Shown here in pieces: positions 26,585-36,595 of a stretch of DNA of 64,000 nt (positions within the stretch are counted from its first letter, which is position 1; each line of letters opens with the position of its first letter). Location of the stretch: NCBI GenBank assembly GCA_963734015.1, contig CAVTFG010000015.1, positions 12,498 through 76,497 on the forward strand, written 5' to 3'. The translations under genes and the position numbers were made by a program. This DNA comes from JALZKA01 sp963734015 (lineage in GTDB: Bacteria > Actinomycetota > Thermoleophilia > Solirubrobacterales > 70-9). The notes beneath the pieces were generated by a model. The model saw only the letters and a list, made by a program, of their open reading frames with translations. It had not been told where the DNA came from and ran no database searches.

Positions 26585-27481
26585 ATGGAATCGGGCACCA
26601 AGAGCGGCACGGGTGCGCACAGCGCTGCCTCCGACGGCGCCGTCGGCGGGTTACCGAACCTGATCGTGATCGGCGCCCAGAAGTGCGGCACCAGCGGGCT
26701 GCACTTCTACCTCGGGCTGCATCCGGAGGTCTCCGTGTCCGAGCCGAAGGAGCTGAACTTCTTCATCGCCGAGCGGAACTGGCCGCGGGGCCTCGACTGG
26801 TACCGCGGGCGCCTCGACCCGAGCGCGGTCGTGCGCGTCGACGCGTCGCCGAACTACACGGCGTACCCCCAGCACAAGGGCGTGCCGGAACGGATGGCCG
26901 AGACGCTGCCCGACGCCCGCCTGATCTACATCGTGCGTGATCCGATCGACCGGATCGCGGCCCACTGGGTGCACAACTTCTCGAAGGGCCGCCACCAGGG
27001 GCAGCTGGCCGAGACGATCATGAAGCCGAAGACCTCCTACATCGATCGCAGCCGCTACGCGATGCAGCTCGAGCGGTACCTCGCCCACTATCCCCGCGAG
27101 CAGGTCCTCGTCCTCGAGAACGAGGACCTCCGCAACCGCCGCGACGAGACGCTGCGCAGGGTGTTCGAGTTCGCCGGCGCCGATCCGGCGTTCACGGACC
27201 GCCGGTTCGGGAGCGAGCGCCACAAGACCAAGCGCAAGACGCGCCTGACCCCGCTGGGCGAGCGCATCGAGCGCCGGCGCGCCGAGTCCGAACGGTCGGA
27301 GTTCTCGACCAAGGCGTGGGCAGTGGCGCGCGGCTACTGGCCCCTGGGCCTGCGGATCGAACGCCCGCGGGTGCGCGAAGCGCTTCCCGACGACGTGCTC
27401 GAAGTCCTGCGAGATGACGCCAGGCGCCTGGAGGAGCTGACCGGGCGCGACTTCCACCACTGGTCGCTCTGGGACCGGTGA
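26585..27481 (+). CDS. Sulfotransferase of the heparan/chondroitin type
   Basis: 298 residues, intact. NLIVIGAQKCGTSGLHFYLG is the 5'-phosphosulfate loop of Sulfotransfer_1 proteins such as heparan N-sulfotransferases; SEPKELNFFIAERNWPRGLD, ASPNYTAYPQHKGVPERM and IYIVRDPIDRIAAHWVHNF follow, the last being the 3'-phosphate site. C-terminal RLEELTGRDFHHWSLWDR parallels the end of the paralogue at 14419. Its stop overlaps the start of the flippase gene (GTGA), which places sulfation and membrane export in one operon. Most likely acts on a polysaccharide repeat unit in the cytoplasm before flipping. Confidence 0.9.
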   Translation: MESGTKSGTGAHSAASDGAVGGLPNLIVIGAQKCGTSGLHFYLGLHPEVSVSEPKELNFFIAERNWPRGLDWYRGRLDPSAVVRVDASPNYTAYPQHKGVPERMAETLPDARLIYIVRDPIDRIAAHWVHNFSKGRHQGQLAETIMKPKTSYIDRSRYAMQLERYLAHYPREQVLVLENEDLRNRRDETLRRVFEFAGADPAFTDRRFGSERHKTKRKTRLTPLGERIERRRAESERSEFSTKAWAVARGYWPLGLRIERPRVREALPDDVLEVLRDDARRLEELTGRDFHHWSLWDR

Positions 27482-29456
27482 TCGCCCCGGAGGAGCGGGC
27501 GGGGGAGAGCCGCGAGGAAGCAGGCGACGACCGGCACCGCGGCGAGGGCGCGGTCCTCGGCGTCAGAGTGCTCCGCTACTCGGGCGTCCAGGGGACGGCG
27601 ATGGTGGGCGCCAGCGTGCTGCATATGGTCACGATCTTCGTCGTGGCGGGCTTCCTCGGCCCCTCCGACCTCGGGCGCTTTGCGATCCTCTACTTCGGGG
27701 CAAACCTCCTGGCTCAGGTCCTGACGATCGCGGTCAAGCCGGGAACGATCCGCCGCACCTTCGGGCAGGGCGACGACGAGGACGACGACGAGGACGACGA
27801 GGACGTCTCGACCACCCCGAAGCGGAGCCTCGGGACCGGCCTGGTTCTGGCAGGGATCCTGTCCGTCGTCGGCGGTGTCGTCGCGATCGTGCTGCGCGAG
27901 CCGATCGCCGAGTGGCTCCTCGGCGACGCCGCGACGACGCCGACCTGATCGTCTGGGCGGCGGTGCTGGGAGCGGCGACCGTTGTGTTCCGGCTCGCCTC
28001 GATCGTGATCTGGTTCGAGCGGCGGCCAGGTGCATTCCTTGCCTGCGAGCTCGCGCGTCCCGTCCTCGCCCTGGTGCTGGTGGTGTCACTGCTCGCCGGC
28101 GGCGCCGGGCTCGACGCGGTCCTGATCGGATCGGCCGCGGGAACCCTGCTCGCGGCCGTGGTCGGCCTCGTGGTGCTGCGCGGCAGCTTCGACACGGTGC
28201 TCGATTGGAGCGAGGCGGGGCCCATCTTCCAGAGGGGAGCGATCCGCGCCCCGATCATGATGTCGTTCTGGCTGATCGTGAACGCGGACGTGTTCGTGCT
28301 CTCGCGGTATCTCAGCGACACGGAGATCGGCATCTACACGCTCGCGTCGCGGGTGGCGTTCATCGCGGCGTTCCTGCCGCAGGGGTTCCGGGTTGCGCTG
28401 CGCCCGCTCCGGAAGGCCGCGATCTACAAGTCGGTCGAGGATCAGTACGGCCGCGCCGAGCAGCGCGGCCAGCTCCTCGGCTACTTCGTGCTGCTCTGCA
28501 TCACCGCGGTGCTGGCGATGGTCCTCGCGGGCCCGGTGGTGGTCGATATCGCTCCCGACTCGTTCGCCGACGCCGCGCCGCTGATCCCGATCACCGCGGC
28601 GGCGATGGTCTGGCCCGCCCTGCTCCGGACCGTGAACCAGCAGACGATGTGGCCCGGGCGGACGAAGGTGACCTTCATCTGCTGCGCCGTGATCGCGGCG
28701 GTGCTGTTCATTGCCGTGACCGCGCTGCTCGCCCCCGAGATCGACGCGTACGCGGCTCCGGTGGGCATGATCGCGGGGCTCCTGCCGCCTTGCGCCTACC
28801 TCTTCATCCGCGGCCAGCGCGGGCCGAACAGGATCGCCTTCCCGTACCGGGAGGTCGGGACGGCGCTGGCGGTGGCGGTCGTGATCGGAGTCGTGTACGA
28901 CCTGCTCGAGTCCTCGGTGGGCGTGGTGGCGGACATCGTCGTCGCGCTCGCCCTGGCGGTGCTCTACGTCGGGCTCCTGTTCGCGCTGCGCGTCATTCCC
29001 GAGACGCACTGGGAGGCGCTAAGCCACATGGTCCGCTCGCTGTCGTCTGGCCGCCCCGACGAGTTCAAGCCCCGACGGGGACTGCGCGCCCTGGAGCAAC
29101 CGGAGCGCGACGCGTTGCGCTCGGCCGTCGCGGGCAGTTGGGCCGCCCGCGCCGGCGGCACTCCGGGCGCCGGCGGCAACGGCTCGCCTGCGGACCTGAT
29201 GCGGTCGCTGCGAACCGCCGGGGAACGCGGAGGGGTACCTGTGGGCGAAGGGACCGCGCTCGACCCTGACATCGCCGAGTACCTGTTCAGCTCCCATCCG
29301 ACGGCGATGCGGAACGCGACCATGCGCAAGTTGCTCGACGATGGGGCGGACGCCGCCGACCTCCGCGCGCTCGAGGATCTCGTCTCGCACCTCGCGGCGA
29401 TCCCCGACGGCGCCTGGGCCGGCCGGCGCAAGGGCGAGGCGAAAGCGCACGCCTAA
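27478..29456 (+). CDS. Wzx/MOP-type oligosaccharide flippase, one frame break
   Basis: About 660 residues. GTG at 27478 overlaps the upstream stop. Helices start at LRYSGVQGTAMVGASVLHMV and the core FLGPSDLGRFAILYFGANLL is typical of polysaccharide transporters of the MOP superfamily. A very acidic loop (GDDEDDDEDDEDV, about residues 100-112) is unusual. At about 27932 one base is missing: frame 1 ends AEWLLGDAATTPT and frame 2 continues DDADLIVWAAVLGAATVVFR. About 12 helices in total, then a 150-residue cytoplasmic tail. Flips lipid-linked oligosaccharide across the membrane for the surface glycan. Confidence 0.82.
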
Positions 29457-29459
29457 GAT
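29454..29459 (+). promoter_or_regulatory. -10 box TAAGAT before the asparagine-synthetase-like gene
   Basis: TAAGAT nine bases before ATG 29469, overlapping the stop codon of the flippase. Suggests that this gene also has its own leaderless transcript. Confidence 0.5.
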
Positions 29460-29468
29460 CCCGCCCCC

Positions 29469-31287
29469 ATGGCAGAGAAGATCGACCCCACATGGATCGC
29501 CTACGCCTTCAACCGCCCCGCGGACGCCGGGCGGATCCAGCAGGGTTTCGAGCGCGTAGGGGCCCACTACGGCCGCCTGGCCAACTACGACCAGACGATC
29601 CGCCGCGCGGACGCCGGGGGCCGGCTGGGGCTCGCGACGGTTGGCGCCCAGGAGTCGCTGAGCGCCTGGCCCTACTTCGCGGCCACGCCTGAGGTCGCGA
29701 TCGCCACGGCATACGTCCCGGCCGGCTGGGAGCGGCTCGTCGGCGAGCTTCCTGCGAGCAAGGCACCGGTCCCTCTGGCCCAGGCTCTTCTTCGCGATCC
29801 CGACCGCTGCGCGGATTCACTGACCGCGCCAAACGTGCTGGCCGTGCTCGACACGCGTGCGGAGCGCCTGCTGGTTCTGAACGACTGCATCGGGGCCGGC
29901 CGGTTGTTCGAGACCCGGCTCGCGGACGGCTTCGTCTGGTCGAACCGGGCCGCGGCCGGGCACGTGTTCGCGGGCCTTCCGCTGCAGCCCGACGAGCGCG
30001 GCTGGCGCCTCCTCGCGGCAGTGGGCTGGTTCTTCGGCGATTCGACGCCGATCCGCGACGTCCGCCGGGTCCCGCGCGGGGCGGTCGTCGAGGCTCGCCC
30101 CGAGGGGACGAGCGACGCGCGAGACCGACGCCGTCGGCCGGCTGGTCTCGGGCGCCGCAAGACTGGCGGTACGGGCCTGCTCGACGAGGCCGCCGGCGCA
30201 CGCGGTGGCACACGGTTCGGCTCGCCGACGCGCTCTGGCCCGACCAGCCGGTGATCCACCTCTCGGGTGGCCGTGACTCGCGCCTCGTGGCCGCCGCGGC
30301 GCTGGCCGGCGAGGTCGACGCCGTGTTCCGCACCTCGGACAACACCCCGGGCGAGGCGGACATCGCGCCAGCAGCTGGTCCAGGCGGCTCCGAGGGCGAT
30401 GGAGCACGACGTCGTCAAGACCGGGGAGGACGAGGGCCCGGAGCCCCCGCTGCTCGAACGCACGTGTCGAGGTCAGCTCATGCACGACTGCATGCGGCAC
30501 GCGTCGAAGGTCCGCCGCGACGTGAACCTGCCGCGGTCGCGCCCGAACCGGGCGACGCTGGCCGGCTGGGGCGGCGAGATCGCGCACGCCTTCTACTACA
30601 AGAACTCGCGCCAGCTCCGTCGAGTGCGCCGAACCGGCACCGAGGGCGCGATGAAGCGACTCCTCGAATCGTCGCGCAAGAAGCACTCCGCGGCGCACGA
30701 CGCCGCGTACGAGCTCGCGGAGGTGCGAGTACGCCGCGGCGCTCGGCGCGGGCGAGGGCTACGGCCTCGAGGGGCCGGACCTGCTCGATTGGTTCTACCT
30801 GGTCAAGCGGTTCGCGCACCGGTTCGAGGTCGGCGCCGACTCGCCGGTGATGTCGATCTACACGACGCCGGCGTTCATCAGGGCCGCGTTCTCCACGACG
30901 CCCGAGCAGCGGCTCGACTGGTACGCGCACCGGGAGATGATCGCCGGGCTGGTACCGGCCTGGGCCGAGGTCCCCTTCTTCAAGGCGGAATCGGGCCCCC
31001 GTCCGGAGCTGCGGCGAAAGCGCCTTTGGCAGGCCGATTCGGACGCGCGCGCGCTCGAGGCCATCATCGCCGACGACGGCCCCTGGACCGAGCTGTTCCG
31101 CCCCCCGCGGGTCAGGGGGATGTGGTCCGAACTGCGGTCGGGGGGCGGTTACGCGAACTGGGAGACCGTGTTCGAGCGAGTGGCATTCCGCGAGGCATTC
31201 GAGCGGTTTAGGCGGTCCGTCGACGAGCGTTCGGCAGAGGGCCCGCCGCTCTTCGAATCCGCCGCTGCTGCCCGGCCGGCGTCGTGA
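29469..31287 (+). CDS. Asparagine-synthetase-like protein (AsnB C-domain type), three frame breaks
   Basis: About 605 residues once frames are joined. The N-terminal part (DPTWIAYAFNRPADAGRIQQ, LLVLNDCIGAGRLFETRLAD) resembles a glutaminase-type Ntn domain without the catalytic N-terminal Cys. The ATP-binding PP-loop is IHLSGGRDSRLVAAAAL near 30260. Breaks occur near 30110, 30365 and 30730; later parts read RRDVNLPRSRPNRATLAGWG, GEIAHAFYYKNSRQL and DLLDWFYLVKRFAHRFEVGA. AsnB-like enzymes in polysaccharide loci can amidate uronic acids; that function here is inference. Three breaks in one gene may mean genuine decay, but all domains are present. Confidence 0.7.
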
Positions 31288-32241
31288 GCAGCCCGCCCGA
31301 GCCGAGGCCGGTGGATGGCCGACCGCCGCTCGTCTTCGTGGGGGGCACGGGCCGCAGCGGCACGCACGTGATCGCCGGCCTGCTCGACAGCACCCGCGGT
31401 TCACCAGCGTGCCGCTCGAGGCCCGCTTCCACGCAAAGCCCCACGGGTTCCCCGATCTGCTCGCGGGCCGGGTAACCGAGCGCGAGTTCGTCCGCAAGCT
31501 GAAGCGCTTCTGGTGGCGCCGCATCCCGGCCGGTCAGCCATTGCCCTCGGTGCTGCCCGGGCTGCCGCTGGGGCGCTCGGTGCTTGGCCTGCATCGAATC
31601 GTCCCCCGCGAGCGGTTCGAGCGCTCTGTCGATCGGTTCGAAGGAGCGTTCGAACGGGGCACGACATGGCCTGCCGGCAGCTCTTCTACGATCTGCTCTG
31701 GCCGCTCGCCGCGGAGCGGGATCGCCGCGGGCTCGTCGAGATGACGACCGACAACGTGATGCAGGCGGAGACGCTCGGCAGACTCTTTCCGGAGGCCAAG
31801 TTCGTCCTGACCGTTCGCGACGGCCGGGACACGGGGGCGTCGAAGGCCGCGCGGCGCCAGCGCCCCCACCACCCGAGCGACGTCAAGTCCGGGATCGACT
31901 GGTGGCTCGCTCGGATGGAGCGCGTGGAGTCCGGGCTGCGCGCGCTGGATCCCGAGCGGGTGCTGGTCATCGGCCTCGACTCGTTCGTCACCGACGATCG
32001 CGAGGCCACATACGGGCGGCTGCTCGGGTTCCTTCACATCCGCGACCGCCCCCGCGTCCGGACGTTCTTCGACGATGAGATGAGCCCTGAGAACGCTCAT
32101 CGCCACCGCTGGCGCGAGGGGCTCTCACTATCGGAGAGGGATGCGGCGAATCGCCACTACGCCGAGGCTCTCGACCTCCTGGAGGCCTCGGGGTCGCTCT
32201 GCGCACCGATCTTGCGGCGTAGTTTCGAACGCGACGGTTGA
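31284..32241 (+). CDS. Sulfotransferase, two frame breaks
   Basis: GTG at 31284 overlaps the stop of the preceding gene. LVFVGGTGRSGTHVIAGLLD is the phosphosulfate loop; a break near 31398 leads into PLEARFHAKPHGFPDLLAGR and LGLHRIVPRERFERSVDR; a second near 31665 leads into QLFYDLLWPLAAERDRRGLV, KFVLTVRDGRDTGASKAARR (3'-phosphate site) and the end SGSLCAPILRRSFERDG. Closest relative is the intact gene at 24092. Tenth and last sulfotransferase of the island. Confidence 0.75.
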
Positions 32242-32379
32242 GGCTTCGGAACTCGGAAAGCGGTACTGGCGCTTGGTTAGGACTTTCGCCTCTCCGGGTG
32301 TACGTTCAGTCTAAGAATGAGCGAGACCCGAGGGAGGTCGGCTCATGGGCTTCGGGCGGAACCGGAACGCATGGAAAGC

Positions 32380-32399
32380 GGGTTAGTCCGATCTAACCC
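32380..32399. promoter_or_regulatory. Inverted repeat GGGTTAG-N6-CTAACCC upstream of a surface-repeat gene
   Basis: Perfect 7 bp arms around TCCGAT, 45 bases before the ATG at 32444. Its right arm begins a longer motif that recurs at 43337. Could be a regulator-binding site; the flanking 200 bases (32242-32443) hold no gene. Confidence 0.45.
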
Positions 32400-32414
32400 T
32401 GCGGTGGGTAGAAC
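32393..32414 (+). promoter_or_regulatory. Shared upstream motif, copy 1
   Basis: CTAACCCTGCGGTGGGTAGAA. It matches CTAACCCCCGCCGTGGGGAGAA at 43337-43358 at 18 of 21 positions with one gap. Both sit 30-50 bases before a start codon, next to a GGACTC-ATG/GGACTCGTATG phrase. Confidence 0.45.
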
Positions 32415-32443
32415 GAACGCGGCATCGGTCCTAGCGTGGACTC

Positions 32444-34001
32444 ATGCAACGACCTAGCTCTTCCATCGCTTTGTCGTTGGCCCTTGGCGTTGATCGCTGC
32501 CGGACTTGTATTGGCCATCCCTGGGCCATACGCTCACTGAAGGAATCTCCGGGAGGGAGGTCGCCCGTTATCGAAACGGCGAACCGCAAGTTTGTTCGCA
32601 ATCTAGGAGCGGCACCGCTCCCCTCTTGATCGTTCTCTTCGCCGGTCCCTCTTCAGCCGATGGCGCGGGCGCGAAGCTTGTCCGTGACGTCGTTCCGGGG
32701 CGCGGGGACTCTGAGCCGCGGTCCCTCACCAACGTCGACGGAACGCTCTTCTTCACGGCTAAGAGCCGCGGCCGCGGTCGGGAGCTCTGGCGCTCCGATG
32801 GCACCCGCGCCGGGACGAAACTCGTCCGCGACATCAAGCCAGGCAGGATGGACTCGGCTCCGCACGAACTCGTCAACTTCGACGGGACGCTCGTCTTCCG
32901 CGCCGACGACGGCGTCCATGGCGCCGAGCTTTGGCGCTCGGACGGCACCCGCGCCGGGACTACGCTCGTCCGCGACATCAGGCCGGGACCGGTGGGCTCG
33001 TTGAGGCAGGGGACGGTGTCCACCTCCGGCCCCACGCAGGCCGGAGGGCCTCTGTTCTTCAGGGCCGACGACGGCGTCCACGGGTTGGAGCTTCGGCGCA
33101 CCGACGGCACCGAGGCCGGGACGACGCTAGTCAGAGACATCCGCCCGGGCCGGTTGACGTCTGAAGCCTTGTTCTTCCACCCCGCCGACTTCGGCGGGGC
33201 GCTCGTCTTCGGCGCCAGCGACGGCGTCCACGGGGACGAGCTCTGGCGCTCGGACGGCACCGAGGCCGGGACGACGCTCGTCAGAGACATCCGCCCGGGC
33301 CCCAACAACCATTCTTTCCCCCTCTCCTTCACGGACTTCGGCGGGACGCTCTTCTTCAGCGCTGATGACGGCTTCGGAGGCGAGGACACCCACGGACGCG
33401 AGCTTTGGCGCTCGGACGGCACCGAGGCCGGGACGACGCTGTTCAAGAACATCCGCCCGGGCTCCGCGGATCTGACCCTTACGGGTTCACGAACTTCGGC
33501 GGGGCGCTCGTCTTCGGCGCCAACGATGGCGGCACCCACGGCTCCGAACTTTGGCGCTCGGATGGCACCGAGGCCGTGACGACCGTGGTCCGCGTCATCA
33601 ACACGGTGAGGCAGCACTCCTTCGCCCGGCAGTTCACGGAGTTCGCCGGGCAGCTCCTGTTTCCGGCCGGCGAGGACACCCACGACGACGAGCTGTGGCG
33701 TACCAACGGCACCGAGGCCGGGACAAAGCTAGTACGAGACATTCGCCCGGGGGATCGGCCGTCCCGTCCCATCGAGCTCACGAAAGTCGCCGGGAAGCTC
33801 CTTTTCACGGCAGGGGACGGCAGCCACGGCCTCGAGCTGTGGCGCTCGGACGGCACTCGGGTCGGTACCAAGCTCGTCCGCGACATCAAGCGCGGGAAGG
33901 ACGGCTCGGAGCCGCTCGATCTCATAAACGTCGGGGGGAGGCTTTTCTTCAGCGCCCACGACCGAACCCACGGACGCGAGCTTTGGACGGCGGTGCCGTA
34001 G
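32444..34001 (+). pseudogene. ELWxSDGT-repeat surface protein, damaged N-terminus and one internal break
   Basis: About seven repeats of a 45-50 residue unit with the phrase ELWRSDGTRAGTKLVRDIKP, seen for example at 32790, 32930, 33240, 33400, 33545, 33690 and 33840; the family is thought to fold as a beta-propeller on secreted proteins. A signal peptide begins at ATG 32444 (SSSIALSLALG, continued after a frame slip by LIAAGLVLAIPGP) but stops at TGA near 32540; the body resumes in another frame at SSADGAGAKLVRDVVPGRGD (about 32650). A further slip near 33478 is followed by GFTNFGGALVFGAND. The interrupted signal peptide suggests real inactivation; two errors plus an insertion would be needed otherwise. 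Confidence 0.65.
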
Positions 34002-34024
34002 CGGTGGTCGGGCAGGTGGATCTA

Positions 34025-35204
34025 ATGCGCTGTAGCCGCCGCGAAGGAGCCTTCATCACGGTCGTAGCCGTCGCACTGGTCGTGCTCGGTGCGTCCGGCT
34101 TCGGGGCCGCGGCCGCCGAGGCCGCGCCCACCTGCTACCTCGAACCGGCGACCATCGTCGGCACCGAGGGAGGGGACCGAAGCCACGGCACGCATGGAAC
34201 CGACGTCGTCGTGGCCGGCGGTGGTGACGACCGGATCGCGGTCGGCGGCGGTGATGACATCGTCGCACAGGTTCCGGTGACGACCGTGTCCGCACCGGAT
34301 CGGGCGAGGATCGCGTGGATGCCGGTCCAGGGGCCGATCTCGTCCGCCTCGGCGATGGTCGGGATGGGGCCCTCGGTGACTCCGGTCCCGACGTCCTGCG
34401 CGGCGGCGGTGGTCACGAGCAGGGTGGGACTCCTGATTTCGGTTCGGTCAAGGGGCTGACGGGAGACTCCGGGGACGATCGCCTGTCGGAGGGGCGGGCT
34501 CGGACAGCATGCAGGGCGACGCGGGTCGCGACGTACTCAGGGGAGGGCAAGGCCACGAGGGGACAGACCACACGGCGGAGCTATACCCCCCCGTGTTCGT
34601 CGGCGGGCCGGGCAAGGATCGCTTGTATGGGGGCACGGGCAACGATGAGCTGCCAACCCAGGGAGGATGTGAGCCGGGCTCGGACCGCTTCTACGGCGGC
34701 GCCGGAAACGATGACCTCTGCTTCTCGAGGGATCGGGTCCCGGATGTCTTCCATGGCGGCGCCGGTACCGATGAGATCCACTATCACTGGGAGGAAGTCC
34801 GCCGTGGAGTTGTGGTCAGCCTCGATGGGGTTCGCAACGATGGCCACGGGTGCCCGGACGCGTGCGACAACGTCGATCCCAGCATCGAGAACCTCGATAT
34901 TGACATCCCGTGGACCACCGTCGCCAGCGACACGATCGTCGGGAGCGACGGGCCGAACGTAATTCGCGTCTATCTCGAGGGTGAAGGCGAAACCGTCGTG
35001 AGCGGCATGGGCGGCGACGACCGCCTGCTCTCCGGCGTGTTCGGCAACGGACGCGATTCGTTCTCGGGCGGGGACGGAAACGACATTCTCCGCACTTTTT
35101 GGGGCGACGATTCCCTCCAAGGAGGCCCCGGCGATGATGGCTGCCACGGTGGGGAGGGCACGGACACCGCTCTCGAGTGCGAGGAGTTAAGCGGTGTTCC
35201 GTAG
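34025..35204 (+). CDS. Secreted RTX/hemolysin-type calcium-binding repeat protein, two frame breaks
   Basis: ATG at 34025 starts a signal peptide (AFITVVAVALVVLGASGFGA, cleavage near AEAAP). Then nonapeptide repeats of the GGxGxDxL type that bind calcium in a parallel beta-roll: HGTDVVVAGGGDD, GRDVLRGGQGHE, GPGKDRLYGGTGND, GSDRFYGGAGND, GNGRDSFSGGDGND, GDDSLQGGPGDD. Breaks near 34270 and 34490 shift between three frames. The middle holds a non-repeat part (YHWEEVRRGVVVSLDGVRND). The last residues (GTDTALECEELSGVP) are the usual short C-terminus of soil actinobacterial members. A surface or secreted structural protein; no enzymatic domain. Confidence 0.7.
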
Positions 35205-35249
35205 GGGAGGCGATGTGGCGGCCACCGAAGGTCAAACTCGCTGAGATCC

Positions 35250-35415
35250 GTGCCAAACGCGGAGGGCACGCTGAAGCTGCAATAAGACCGAAGGGCAGAG
35301 CGAGGAGACTGCTGGATCAGAAAGGGCCAGGGTCAAGGCCAGGGTCACCTTTGATCCCGACGATGGCCCGATCGAGAAACAGCCGAGACCGATGGTCCTC
35401 ATGAAGCAGAGGTAG
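35250..35415 (+). pseudogene. Degenerate C-terminal fragment of a secreted protein
   Basis: The last frame reads VKARVTFDPDDGPIEKQPRP then VLMKQR and TAG at 35413. Phrases like KARVTFxP are common at the C-terminus of secreted repeat proteins; upstream the same region is Lys/Arg/Ala rich but lacks a continuous frame. Tandem GGCCAGGGTCA units at about 35328-35350. No start. Tentative. Confidence 0.35.
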
Positions 35416-35416
35416 C

Positions 35417-35672
35417 GCTGGTGATCGCCGCCACGCCCGCGAAGACCGACACCGCCACGGTCAGCACGTGATCGATCAGGAGCGCCGACGCTGCCGTGCG
35501 CGAGGTGTTCTCACCGAGGTTCGCGCGACTGACGGTGTAAGCCCCGCCGCCGTTCGGATAGGCGTGGCAGGTCTGGCGGTAAGAGGCGATAACGATGACA
35601 AGCAGCGCCACGACGACCAACGCCACCCACCAGGTCAAGTGCAGGAGCGCTACACCGCGCAGTCCGAGAACA
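35417..35672 (-). pseudogene. Internal fragment of an APC-family amino acid permease
   Basis: The minus strand reads VALLHLTWWVALVVVALLVI, IASYRQTCHAYPNGGGAYTV, SRANLGENTSRTAASALLID and HVLTVAVSVFAGVAAITSA, the conserved helices 2-3 of APC superfamily permeases (the SYRQT-YPNGGGAYTV motif). Both ends are lost: at 35417 it abuts the preceding fragment and at 35672 an ELWxSDGT fragment in the opposite direction. About 85 of roughly 650 residues remain, so it is a relic. Confidence 0.75.
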
Positions 35673-35900
35673 GACGTCCACAGGACACTTTTCTTCGTCG
35701 CCGATGACGGCATCCATGGCGAGGAGCTCTGGCGCTCGGACGGCACCCGCGCTGGTACCAAGCTCGTCGACGACATTAGGCCGGGCGAGGAGTCGTCGCG
35801 CCCGCGCAACTTGACGAGCGTGGGCCGAAAGCGGCTCGTGGTGGCAAACAGAGTCGGGGGTTTCAGTACCCGCCCCGGGCTCTGGAAGGTTAGGCCCTGA
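35672..35900 (+). pseudogene. Fragment of an ELWxSDGT-repeat gene
   Basis: Reads RTLFFVADDGIHGEELWRSD, GTRAGTKLVDDIRPGEESSR and ends PGLWKVRP before TGA at 35898. It matches the C-terminal repeat of the gene at 32444 (HGRELWTAVP ending) and has no start or signal peptide. A truncated duplicate copy. Confidence 0.7.
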
Positions 35901-35940
35901 CCGGACTACCTAACGGCGGCTCGGAGGATGCTCTTCTTCG

Positions 35941-36465
35941 CTACGAGCGCTTGATCACGATCTGGTCGGCCTCGATCGTGACGTCGACCTTGCGGTGGCC
36001 AGACCAGTGCTCCTCGTACACGGGGTTGTCGGCCACGGCCGGGTCGAGCCAGAGGCCGAACCCTTCCTTCTCGCCGTGGTCGAACGTGGCCTGGAGCGCG
36101 TCGGCCTTCCTGCCGCGGCCACGGCCCCCGCGACGCCGTCGGCGTCGCTTTTGGGGCGGCTGGTCGTCCGGCTCGTCCCGTTCGTCGGTGGTCGTGCCCT
36201 CGTCCGAGGTGTCCTCGTCGTCTTCCTCTTCGGGCTCCTCGGCGGCCGCCGCCTCGATCTCGGCCTCGATCTCCGCTTCGATTTCGTCGCGGAGGTCGAG
36301 CTCGCCCGAGTCGTCCGAGTCGGCGCTCAAATCGTGGCGCCGGCGGAACTCGCGAAGCTCGGATGCGGATACGTCAAGTTGATGGGCGATCCAGGCGTCG
36401 GTCCGCCCTTGGCGGACCCAGGCGCGGATCTGGTTCAGCTGCGAGCGCAGCGGTTTACGTGCCAT
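35941..36465 (-). CDS. Putative small regulatory protein with basic and acidic low-complexity linker
   Basis: 174 residues from ATG 36465 (MARKPLRSQLNQIRAWVRQG), with TACCAT (minus strand, 36482-36477) 11 bases upstream, thus leaderless. The N-terminal 50 residues (GRTDAWIAHQLDVSASELRE) look like a helix-turn-helix or Lsr2/HTH-like motif. A strongly acidic stretch of Glu/Ala repeats (about 60-100) and a basic run (KRRRRRRGGRGRGRK, about 110-125) follow. The last 45 residues (FGLWLDPAVADNPVYEEHWS, VDVTIEADQIVIKRS) form a compact conserved-looking domain. Family not recognised; nucleic-acid binding is likely from the charge pattern. Confidence 0.55.
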   Translation of the reverse strand: MARKPLRSQLNQIRAWVRQGRTDAWIAHQLDVSASELREFRRRHDLSADSDDSGELDLRDEIEAEIEAEIEAAAAEEPEEEDDEDTSDEGTTTDERDEPDDQPPQKRRRRRRGGRGRGRKADALQATFDHGEKEGFGLWLDPAVADNPVYEEHWSGHRKVDVTIEADQIVIKRS

Positions 36466-36530
36466 AAGAGCGCGTGATGGTATTCGATCGATCCTCCGTC
36501 GCTGTCGGCGCACTGCCCGGGTGCAGCGGC

Positions 36531-36536
36531 TACCCT
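36531..36536 (+). promoter_or_regulatory. -10 box TACCCT upstream of csrA
   Basis: TACCCTGAGC, about 60 bases before the csrA start, giving a leader of about 50 bases. Unlike most genes here csrA is not leaderless. Confidence 0.4.
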
Positions 36537-36595
36537 GAGCGGCGGTCCGAATCCCGACCGGCCTTCCCATGGGGGTTGCTCGAACGGAGGCGAGA

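Noticed and set aside
27768..27810. GACGAC repeats in the flippase gene as a CRISPR-like or tandem array
   Set aside because: They are irregular Asp/Glu codons of an acidic loop; no spacer-repeat structure is present anywhere in the window.
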